DNA of 33,901 bases, taken from positions 1 through 33,901 of the forward strand of contig JAPLHV010000019.1 of the NCBI GenBank assembly GCA_026389455.1. Reading direction: 5' to 3'. Origin of the DNA: Coprothermobacterota bacterium. Its GTDB lineage: Bacteria; Caldisericota; JANLFM01. Positions within the stretch are counted from its first letter, which is position 1. Every line of letters starts with the position of its first letter. Below are positions 16,373 to 22,400 of this stretch, piece after piece. Below the pieces are notes generated by a model. That model made no database searches and was not told where the DNA came from. It was given only the letters and a program-made list of their open reading frames with translations. Position numbers and translations under genes: made by a program.

Positions 16373-16399
16373 CTTGAAGCCTCTTAACGAGAAATTCTC

Positions 16400-16798
16400 G
16401 GGTTCCTTTTCATTTCAAGTGGGCATCCTACCAGCCTGCGGCTAGACAGCCCCCGGCAGGGTGTTCTGTGACATGCTGCCGCAGGCTGTTTAGTCCAGCT
16501 TCCCTGAAATCATGGCAATGATGATCTTGAAGAGTCTTGTCGGCCCTGGGACCGCGGCGCCCCAGTGCATTCCTGGGTGTTGCGTTCCCAAGAAAACCGA
16601 TGGTCCCAGGAAAGCCGACGATCGCAGGAGCTGTCACAGGGGGAGTTATCCTCCTTTGTTTTTGAGGTCGCATCGACCACGATATGGTTTACGAGGACTA
16701 TCGAGCTGCCGGGGGCAAGATTATTGTCGTCTGCCTTGATAATCCCAAAGACTTTGTTTGCCTCAGACTGCCTTACTCACTCAGTTTGAGAAAGAGCC
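16400..16798 (+). repeat. Dispersed ISL3-end-like repeat, copy B
   Basis: About 399 bp, starting GGGTTCCTTTTCATTTCAAG and ending CAGTTTGAGAAAGAGCC; the reverse complement of the end (GGCTCTTTCTCAAACTGAG) resembles the start, giving imperfect terminal inverted repeats. It is flanked by AATTCTCG (16393-16400) and AAATCTCG (16799-16806), 7 of 8 bases alike, as expected for an 8-bp target duplication. It holds the family hairpin (arms 16433-16442 and 16478-16487) and no intact ORF. It is in direct orientation to copy C. With 16799-16870, where I see nothing further, it accounts for the gene-free stretch after tRNA-Leu. Confidence 0.75.
16433..16487. repeat. Hairpin core of repeat copy B
   Basis: AGCCTGCGGC (16433-16442) pairs perfectly with GCCGCAGGCT (16478-16487). 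The loop contains the invariant AGCCCCCGGCAGGGTGT. Confidence 0.7.
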
Positions 16799-16870
16799 AA
16801 ATCTCGCTTCCCGGGGTTCGAAATTCCGTTCAACTGCCGGCCCTTGGCAATTTAGCCGCATCACCGGTAA

Positions 16871-16900
16871 GAAAAAGGCGTCTCCAGCGCGGAGACGCCC
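16871..16900 (-). terminator. Rho-independent terminator of the STAS gene
   Basis: GGCGTCTCC and GGAGACGCC form a perfect 9-bp stem with a 5-base loop (16877-16899), followed on the minus strand by TTTTTC. It lies 24 bp past the stop of the minus-strand STAS gene. Confidence 0.85.
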
Positions 16901-16923
16901 CGTAAGTCTGTGCATGTGGCCGA

Positions 16924-17313
16924 TTAGAACGAGTTGACGGCGTCCTTGAGGTTTTTGTGTATCTCCAAGAACATGTCGAAGCCGGTGATCTTCAACCCTT
17001 CCATTACCGTCTTGGAGGGGCTCAACAGTTTGAAGTGGGCAGATTTGTAGGTGCCGTCGCGGAGCCCTTTGCTGAGCGCTTCCTCTTTCTCATCGCCCTT
17101 GTAAGCCTTAAAGATGATGTTCAGGGCTCGCAACCCCGAGCTGCTGATGTAGGGCACTTCCTTCAAGTCGAGCAGCAAGTTCAGTGTGCCGGCGGCCTTC
17201 AGCGCCTCAGCCTCGGCGATCAGTTTCTCATAGGATTCCACGTCGAGGTTACCGCTCAAGCGGAGGACGGTAACGGATACTTTGCCTTGTTCTTTCGTTG
17301 CTTTGATGTCCAA
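16924..17313 (-). CDS. STAS-domain anti-sigma factor antagonist-like protein
   Basis: A 129-residue single STAS domain. LRLSGNLDVESYEKL is the opening strand and helix, and the switch loop YISSSGLRAL (55-64) carries Ser57-59, the place where SpoIIAA/RsbV-type proteins are phosphorylated by an anti-sigma kinase. I choose the TTG at 17313 because GAGGAGGG lies 4-5 bases before it; ATG codons further upstream (adding MNEEGN or more) lack such a site. A TGC-TACAAT extended -10 at 17346-17341 would give a leader of about 20 nt. No sigma factor or kinase gene is adjacent. The gene is isolated between two direct repeats. Confidence 0.8.
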   Translation of the reverse strand: MDIKATKEQGKVSVTVLRLSGNLDVESYEKLIAEAEALKAAGTLNLLLDLKEVPYISSSGLRALNIIFKAYKGDEKEEALSKGLRDGTYKSAHFKLLSPSKTVMEGLKITGFDMFLEIHKNLKDAVNSF

Positions 17314-17340
17314 ATTTCCCTCCTCATTCATTATTCTGCC

Positions 17341-17349
17341 ATTGTAGCA
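17341..17349 (-). promoter_or_regulatory. Extended -10 promoter of the STAS gene
   Basis: On the minus strand TGC-TACAAT is an extended -10 element; no convincing -35 is present. The expected start near 17334 supports the TTG start with GAGGAGGG. Confidence 0.4.
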
Positions 17350-17435
17350 AGGTTTTAATGATTTGTGCGCGGTCAGGCGCATTTTCGAGAAGCTGTCTGG
17401 CTCCTGGCCTACCTAATACCTAAGCTAAAAATGCC

Positions 17436-17877
17436 GGGTTCCTTTTCATTTCAAGTGGGCAGCCTACTAGCCTGCGGCTAGACAGCCCCCGGCAGGGTGT
17501 TCTGTGACATGCTGCCGCAGGCTGTTCAGTCCAGCTTCCCCGTAATCATGGCGATGAGGGTCGTAATGAGTCTAGTCGGTTCCAGGAAAGCCGACGATCA
17601 CAGTCTCAGGGACGGTCTCAGGGGGGGTCAGGCCCAGTTAGTTTTCGTCACTTCACTGCAGATGCCGCACTGGGGCGCCACGGTCACAGGAAAGCCGACG
17701 ATCGCAGGAGCGGTCACAGGGGGAGTTATCCTCCTTTTTTTGAGGTCTTATCAACCACGATATGGTTTACGAGGGCTATCGAGCTGCCGCGGGCTAGATT
17801 ATTGTCGTCAGCCTTGATGATCCTAGAGACCTTGTTTGCCCTCAGACTGCCTTACTCACTCAGTTTAAGAAAGGGCC
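17436..17877 (+). repeat. Dispersed ISL3-end-like repeat, copy C
   Basis: About 442 bp in direct orientation to copy B. The first 110 bases are nearly identical to copy B and the last 170 are close. The middle contains an extra stretch, including CAGATGCCGCACTGGGG, that is shared with copy A but not B. It starts GGGTTCCTTTTCATTTCAAG and ends CAGTTTAAGAAAGGGCC. Hairpin arms are 17469-17478 and 17514-17523. Fragments of reading frame are conserved among copies (SLQMPHWGA; DDPRDL) but each is interrupted. Together with the leader of uspA it fills 17383-17964. Confidence 0.75.
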
Positions 17878-17964
17878 TTAAAAAAAGCCGCAACGTGGGA
17901 GGAAAGGGTAGGGGAGTGAAGCGGACCGTGAGATAATAAGACAACCCGATAAGGAGGTGTATGC

Positions 17965-18411
17965 GTGTTCAAGAAAATCCTGGTGCCGGTGGACGGCTCA
18001 GAGGAGTCCAAGAAGGGGTTGCTTATCGTCCGCAGCCTTGCCGACAATTGTCAGGCGGCAGAGGTCACTTTGCTCTTCGTGTTGGCGCCGGTTGCTCTGC
18101 TGGCGGCTACCATTCCGGGTGACGAGCGCTATCTGTCGGCGATCCCGGAAATCCTAGTTTTCCGGCAAAAGGAGGGGCAGGAAGTCCTGGAGGCCGCGGA
18201 AGAGGTATTTGCCGGATCCTCCGCCGCCATCGATACGATCATGGAGGAGGGACACGCTGCTGGGGTAATCCTGGAGATGGCCAAAAAAGGGGGTTACGAT
18301 CTGATCGTGCTGGGTTCACGTGGACTCTCACGGGTAGTAGGCTTTCTACTGGGATCGGTTTCGGACGCGGTTGTTCACCACGCCAATTGCCCGGTCTTGA
18401 TCGCCCGCTGA
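17965..18411 (+). CDS. Universal stress protein UspA family
   Basis: A 148-residue single-domain Usp. KILVPVDGSEES at the N-terminus is the first strand and ATP-site loop, and GSRGLSRVVGFLLGSVSD (about 116-133) is the G-2x-G-9x-G-S nucleotide-binding motif, so it should be of the ATP-binding class. The GTG start is preceded by AAGGAGGTG. The gene is monocistronic, with the DUF177 promoter immediately downstream. Usp proteins help survival under stress; the specific role is unknown. Confidence 0.9.
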   Translation: MFKKILVPVDGSEESKKGLLIVRSLADNCQAAEVTLLFVLAPVALLAATIPGDERYLSAIPEILVFRQKEGQEVLEAAEEVFAGSSAAIDTIMEEGHAAGVILEMAKKGGYDLIVLGSRGLSRVVGFLLGSVSDAVVHHANCPVLIAR

Positions 18412-18437
18412 GGGTGAAGCCACTCATCGCGGCTCCC

Positions 18438-18466
18438 TTGTTTATAGGAGCGGATTTCCGTATGAT
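18438..18466 (+). promoter_or_regulatory. Promoter of the DUF177-rpmF block, apparently leaderless
   Basis: TTGTTT (18438-18443) and TATGAT (18461-18466) with a 17-base spacer. The ATG at 18476 follows the -10 by only 9 bases and has no Shine-Dalgarno site. Transcription should start within 0-4 bases of the ATG. Confidence 0.55.
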
Positions 18467-18475
18467 ACCCGAGTT

Positions 18476-18949
18476 ATGATCGTCAATATCTCCGAGATCC
18501 ACAATATCTTGGGGGGGATCCTGGAGGTTCCCATCCACTTTAACCCTCAGTCTATCGAGGGTCTAGAGTTGGAGGAACCTGTGCGCGGCTGGATCCGCGT
18601 GGAAAATCTAGGATCGCGCTTCCACCTTACCGGCGAACTCCACTCCCGCGCTCGCATGGACTGTTCTCGATGCGCGGGCAGTTTCGTCTTGCCGTTGTCG
18701 GTGGAACTAGATGAATACTATGCGGCCGGGAAGGATGAGCTTGCGCATGACTCAACCGGGGAACTGGAAGATCTCAATACTTTCGTATTCTTCAGCGATG
18801 AGATCGACCTCAGCCAGACGATCCGTGAAAACTTGCTTCTGGCTGTCCCCTGGACTCCTCTTTGCCACGAGGACTGCCGGGGGATCTGTCCCCAATGCGG
18901 CGCCAACCGCAACGAGAGAGAGTGCGCCTGCTCGCAAGAGCAGGATTAA
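18476..18949 (+). CDS. DUF177 / YceD family protein
   Basis: A 157-residue DUF177 protein, the usual partner of rpmF. Members of the family are linked to 23S rRNA metabolism and accumulation, but the mechanism is unclear. Cysteines occur as CSRC in the middle and as CHEDCRGICPQCG near the C-terminus, a likely zinc site. It heads the long housekeeping block and appears to be translated from a leaderless message. Confidence 0.85.
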   Translation: MIVNISEIHNILGGILEVPIHFNPQSIEGLELEEPVRGWIRVENLGSRFHLTGELHSRARMDCSRCAGSFVLPLSVELDEYYAAGKDELAHDSTGELEDLNTFVFFSDEIDLSQTIRENLLLAVPWTPLCHEDCRGICPQCGANRNERECACSQEQD

Positions 18950-18970
18950 CCTGCAGGAAGGAGGAACACC

Positions 18971-19183
18971 ATGGGCGTTCCCAAGAAGAAGACAACTTCG
19001 ACCAAGATCCGTCAGCGCCAGCATGCCAACAGCAAAATCGAGGCGCCGGCAATGGTGGAGTGTGCGCACTGCCACAAACTGACCCAGCCTCACCATGTCT
19101 GCGCCAGTTGCGGCTATTACAAGGACCGTCACGAGGTTGAAGTCGTCGTCAAAGAACACAAGAAACAGATGCGGGGCCGCTAG
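18971..19183 (+). CDS. rpmF: 50S ribosomal protein L32
   Basis: A 70-residue L32. The N-terminus GVPKKKTTSTKIRQRQH is typical, and CAHC...CASC (two CxxC pairs) makes it the zinc-binding form, so it is a C+ paralogue. GAAGGAGG precedes the ATG by 7 bases. It is slightly longer than usual through a basic C-terminus (KEHKKQMRGR). Confidence 0.95.
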   Translation: MGVPKKKTTSTKIRQRQHANSKIEAPAMVECAHCHKLTQPHHVCASCGYYKDRHEVEVVVKEHKKQMRGR

Positions 19184-19185
19184 CA

Positions 19186-20199
19186 GTGGCGGTCCGCATC
19201 GCCCTGGATGCGGTCGGTGGAGACAATGCCCCCCGGGAGGTTCTCCTGGGGGCGCGAGAAGTCGTCCGGGAAGGCCTCATAGAGGTGATTTTGGTCGGCC
19301 CGCCGAGGGTGGTCCAGCCGTACATTGACGAATTGGCTCTCCCCCCTGAACGCTGCCGGCTGCACCCAGCGGAAGAGGTGGTGGGAATGGACGAGACCGC
19401 CAGTCACTCTCTGCGCAAGCGCGACTCCTCGATTCAAGCGGGGCTGCGCTTGGTTGTAGAAGGACAGGCTGACGCCTTCCTCTCTGCGGGCAATACCGGG
19501 GCCATAATGGCGGCTGCTTTGCTTGCTTTCGGTCGATTGGAGGGTGTCAAACGCCCCCCCCTCGCCGCCGTCTTGCCGGGACGCGGAGGTCCGGTTTTCC
19601 TCGTCGATGCCGGCGCCAATGTGGACTGTTCCAGCGAGCAACTGTTGCAGTTCGCCCTCTTGGCCGAGTGCTTCGTCTCCTTGGATCGGGGTATCGAGCG
19701 CCCTCGGGTCGCCCTCCTCTCCAACGGGGAGGAAGCGCACAAAGGCAACGAAGTAGTCAAGAGAGCGCACCAGATGCTGGCAGCAAGCGGGCTCCGGTTC
19801 GTCGGCAATGTTGAGGGGAAAGATATCCTGCAAAATATGGCCGATGTTGTCGTCGCCGATGGATTTCTCGGCAATGTCGCCCTTAAAGCGATGGAGGGCA
19901 CTGTCAAGGTAATCTTCCAATTGCTGCGCAAGGAGATCGGTTCCTCGGTACGGCGCAAAACAGGCGCCCTCTTGCTGCGATCAGCTCTTTCCGCCGTCAA
20001 AGAACGGATGGATTATAGTAAGATCGGCGCAGCTCCGTTGCTGGGCCTCAACGGATTGGCCTTCGTCAGCCATGGACGTTCGAGAGCGCCGGCCTTTGCC
20101 AACGGGATACGCCTGGCGGCCAGAGCGGTAGAACACGACATTGTCCGGGCGATGCGCGCGTCGCTTGCTCCATACGGGGAAAAAAGGAGCGGAACTTAG
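19186..20199 (+). CDS. plsX: Phosphate acyltransferase PlsX
   Basis: A 337-residue PlsX, which makes acyl-phosphate from acyl-ACP for PlsY. Family motifs include IALDAVGGDNAP, HPAEEVVGMDE, SAGNTGAIMAA, VDAGANVDC and VVADGFLGNVALK. The GTG start follows the rpmF stop by 2 bases. No fapR or fab gene lies next to it, unlike in Bacillus; an ACP homologue follows at once. Confidence 0.95.
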   Translation: MAVRIALDAVGGDNAPREVLLGAREVVREGLIEVILVGPPRVVQPYIDELALPPERCRLHPAEEVVGMDETASHSLRKRDSSIQAGLRLVVEGQADAFLSAGNTGAIMAAALLAFGRLEGVKRPPLAAVLPGRGGPVFLVDAGANVDCSSEQLLQFALLAECFVSLDRGIERPRVALLSNGEEAHKGNEVVKRAHQMLAASGLRFVGNVEGKDILQNMADVVVADGFLGNVALKAMEGTVKVIFQLLRKEIGSSVRRKTGALLLRSALSAVKERMDYSKIGAAPLLGLNGLAFVSHGRSRAPAFANGIRLAARAVEHDIVRAMRASLAPYGEKRSGT

Positions 20200-20445
20200 A
20201 TGGACACGGAAGAGATCTTCCAGCGAGTCCAAGAGACGATCGTCGATCAGTTGGCAGTGGAACCAGAGGAAGTGACCCTGTCGGCTTCCTTCTTCGACGA
20301 TCTAAACGCTGACCCTGAATACATGCTGGAATTCGCTGAAGCGGTGGAAGATGTATTTGGCATTCGCATCCCCGACGAGGAGCTGGAAAATCTGGAGACC
20401 GTCGGAGACGCAGTGAGGGCTATTCAAGATCGCCTGGAAGAGTAA
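20200..20445 (+). CDS. Acyl carrier protein homologue lacking the phosphopantetheine serine
   Basis: An 81-residue protein with a complete ACP fold: helix 1 (IFQRVQETIVDQLA), FFDDLNAD, helix 2 (EFAEAVEDVFGI), IPDEELENLETVGDAVRAI. The usual DSL, whose Ser carries 4'-phosphopantetheine, reads DPEYML (38-43), with Pro39 in the serine position. It cannot be loaded in the normal way. It sits where acpP is usually found (plsX-acp-rnc) and follows plsX without a gap; AAAAAGGAG lies upstream within plsX. It may be a structural or regulatory ACP paralogue, with a canonical acpP elsewhere. Confidence 0.8.
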   Translation: MDTEEIFQRVQETIVDQLAVEPEEVTLSASFFDDLNADPEYMLEFAEAVEDVFGIRIPDEELENLETVGDAVRAIQDRLEE

Positions 20446-21124
20446 CGCACATCCGCTTTTTCGGATTCGTAACAAAAAGCTGCTTCAAGAGGCGCTGACC
20501 CATTCCTCTTACCTCAATGAGGATCCCAGCAGTACGTGTTGGGAGCGGCTGGAATTCCTCGGGGATGCCGTCTTGGAGCTGGCCATCTCCGAGGCTCTCT
20601 TCGCTCTCTACCCGGAAAGCCAAGAGGGTTACCTGACCCAGCGCCGTGCGGCCATGGTCAACCAGACCTCTTTGGCTGTCAAGGCACGCGAGATCGAGAT
20701 TGGACTGATGATCTATATGGGCAAAGGGGAGGACAAAAACGGGGGCCGAAATAAAGACTCCATCCTTGCCGATGCGCTTGAAGCTCTTATTGGCGCTTAC
20801 TTTCTAGATCGCGGTTACCTCAAGAGCAAAGGAATGATCCTGAAGCTTTTCAAGGTGGAGATGGAGAGCATGCATGCCCCGCCCCTCGATTTCAAGAGCA
20901 TGCTGCAGGAGTATGCCCAGCGGAACACCGACCAAATTCCCACCTATAAGGTAGCCGAGGAGAAAGGGACCGCCCACGCCCGGATTTTCATGGTGCGGGT
21001 CAGCTTGGCCGGTTTCCAGGCAGCCAAGGGCGCCGGAACCTCGAAGAAAGTAGCTGAACAGAACGCCGCCCATGCTTTCTTGGAGAAGAACAAGCTTTCC
21101 TCCGACGAGATGCTGCGGAAGTGA
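20417..21124 (+). CDS. rnc: Ribonuclease III (start codon unresolved)
   Basis: The open frame runs from 20417 (just after an in-frame TGA). RNase III similarity begins by about 20450 (HPLFRIRNKKLLQEALTHSS) and continues through the catalytic signature ERLEFLGDAVLEL (about 20547-20585), DSILADALEALIGA with the second Asp and Glu, and a C-terminal double-stranded RNA-binding domain (FKSMLQEY... to GTSKKVAEQNAAHAFL). No ATG, GTG or TTG exists between 20417 and the TTG at 20573, and starting there would remove the first catalytic motif. An ATC (20429), ATT (20465) or CTG (20480) start, or a sequence error, must be assumed. It overlaps ftsY by 4 bases (GTGA). Confidence 0.85.
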   Translation, partial: GLFKIAWKSNAHPLFRIRNKKLLQEALTHSSYLNEDPSSTCWERLEFLGDAVLELAISEALFALYPESQEGYLTQRRAAMVNQTSLAVKAREIEIGLMIYMGKGEDKNGGRNKDSILADALEALIGAYFLDRGYLKSKGMILKLFKVEMESMHAPPLDFKSMLQEYAQRNTDQIPTYKVAEEKGTAHARIFMVRVSLAGFQAAKGAGTSKKVAEQNAAHAFLEKNKLSSDEMLRK

Positions 21125-21956
21125 GTTGGTTCAGCAAGGTCAAGGAAAGCCTCGGCGCTCTTTTCCAGCGCAAGGGCGGACTGCGCGAGGAGGACTGGGA
21201 AAGCCTCCAGTTGCTCTTGCTGGAAGGCGACTTGGGTCCGGTCCTGACTGAGCAGATTCTGGAAGGGTTGCGCAAAGCCCTGCCCAGGAGCGCCACTCTG
21301 GAGGAAACGATGGCGGAGCTGCGCGCCACATTGCGAGTTGTGATCCCCCCCTCCATACCGCTCCAGGTATCGGTTCAAGTTCCTTCCGTCTATCTCTTCA
21401 CTGGCGTGAACGGCGCCGGCAAAACCACCAGTATCGCTAAGTTGGCTGCCGATTTGAAGGGGAAAGGCTTGCGCAGCCTGCTGGTGGGCGGGGATACTTT
21501 CCGCGCCGCGGCCGGAGAGCAGCTCAACATCTGGGCCCAACGGCTGGGGTTGCCTTTCATCGGCCACGAGATGGGCGGGGATCCTTCGGCGGTAGTCTTC
21601 GATGCCATGGAGATGGCCGCCACGGGCGCCAACAGACTAAGCACAATTTGATGGAAGAACTGAAGAAAATACGCCGCACGGTAACGCGCAAGAAGGCCGA
21701 TGCCCCCGACGAGGTCTTCCTTACCCTGGACGCCAACTCCGGCCTCAATGCCCTCTCCCAAGCAGATTCTTTTCATCGGGTGATGGGACTGACCGGCCTC
21801 ATCTTGACCAAGTTCGACTCGCCGGCCCGCGCCGGCTTTCTCTTTCCTATCCTGCAACAGTTGGCTATCCCGATAAAATACGTGGGAACTGGGGAGAAAG
21901 TGGGAGATTGGCAGACTTTTGACCCGGAGGGCTTCCTCGATAAGTTCCTGGCTTAA
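21121..21956 (+). pseudogene. ftsY: SRP receptor FtsY, broken by an internal deletion
   Basis: The first frame (GTG 21121, stop 21651) encodes the N domain, G1 (GVNGAGKTT, 95-103) and GGDTFRAAAGEQL, and ends ...GANR LSTI. The second frame resumes at about 21636 with TKHNLMEELKKI and runs to 21956. An intact FtsY has a segment like ADVVLIDTAGRLH at the join, so about 12-13 codons plus one base (3n+1, 37 or 40 nt) are missing, including G3 (DTAGR), and the frame shifts. Downstream, G4 (TKFD) and the closing loop are present, but TKLDGTAKGG reads TKFDSPARAG. FtsY is normally essential, so another copy or an assembly error must be considered. The start overlaps the rnc stop. smc is absent. Confidence 0.8.
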
Positions 21957-22016
21957 CCCTCACTTTGGCGTGGACAGGCTCCTCTGCGGTGGGTTGCCCC
22001 GAATGGTCAACTGCAT

Positions 22017-22033
22017 AGCCCCCGGCAGGGTGT
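22017..22033 (+). repeat. Fragment of the dispersed-repeat core
   Basis: AGCCCCCGGCAGGGTGT is identical to the invariant loop sequence in copies A, B and C. It lies in the only sizeable gap of the SRP gene cluster (21957-22070), 60 bp after the broken ftsY. The flanking CTCTGCGGT (21982-21990) may be a decayed left stem. Confidence 0.5.
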
Positions 22034-22076
22034 CCCTATTTGACAGGATCACCCCGTTAAGTAAAAATACTTGGCA

Positions 22077-22400
22077 ATGTTGGAAGAACGGATTCATCTA
22101 GGACGCCTTTTCCGTCAGTACGCCCCTCTCTTGACCGATCGACAGCGCTGCGTGTTGGGGCGCTACTTGGAGGGAGATCTCTCCTTGGCCGAGATCGGGG
22201 AGAGCCTCTCGATCAGCCGCCAAGGAGTGTACGACTTGGTGAGACGCGCTTCTGGAACATTAGAGCGCTGGGAGGAGCGGCTGAGCTTCTGTTGGCAATT
22301 GGAAGAGGTGAGCCGGCGCCTCAGTCCTGTCCTGGCCGACTCGACAGTCTTACTCTCTGCCGAAGATCGAACGTTCGTGGAGGAGTTCCTCGGTGTTTGA
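22077..22400 (+). CDS. ylxM: YlxM/p13-like DNA-binding protein
   Basis: A 107-residue helix-turn-helix protein of the YlxM family, always found beside ffh in Bacillota and a reported stimulator of the SRP GTPase cycle in streptococci. YAPLLTDRQRCVLGRYLEGDLSLAEIGESLSISRQGVYDLVRRA is the sigma-70 region 4-like domain, followed by a coiled helix. I use the ATG at 22077; a TTG at 22071 is also possible. Neither has a good ribosome binding site. It overlaps ffh by 8 bases. Confidence 0.85.
   Translation: MLEERIHLGRLFRQYAPLLTDRQRCVLGRYLEGDLSLAEIGESLSISRQGVYDLVRRASGTLERWEERLSFCWQLEEVSRRLSPVLADSTVLLSAEDRTFVEEFLGV

Noticed and set aside
15804-16373. A 189-codon minus-strand frame with repeated ALYRLSYSRFAA-like segments
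   Set aside because: It is the antisense of the tRNA genes and their tandem repeat; such frames are a well-known artefact.
16100-16387. A 95-codon plus-strand frame
   Set aside because: It spans three complete tRNA genes and is not a protein gene.
16801-16850. GGGGTTCGAAATTCCG resembles a tRNA T arm
   Set aside because: No matching acceptor, anticodon or D arm lies near it, so I do not call a tRNA.
20200-21124. A fusion of the ACP homologue with RNase III by frameshift
   Set aside because: The ACP ends at its normal length with a stop, and no slippery site is evident before it.
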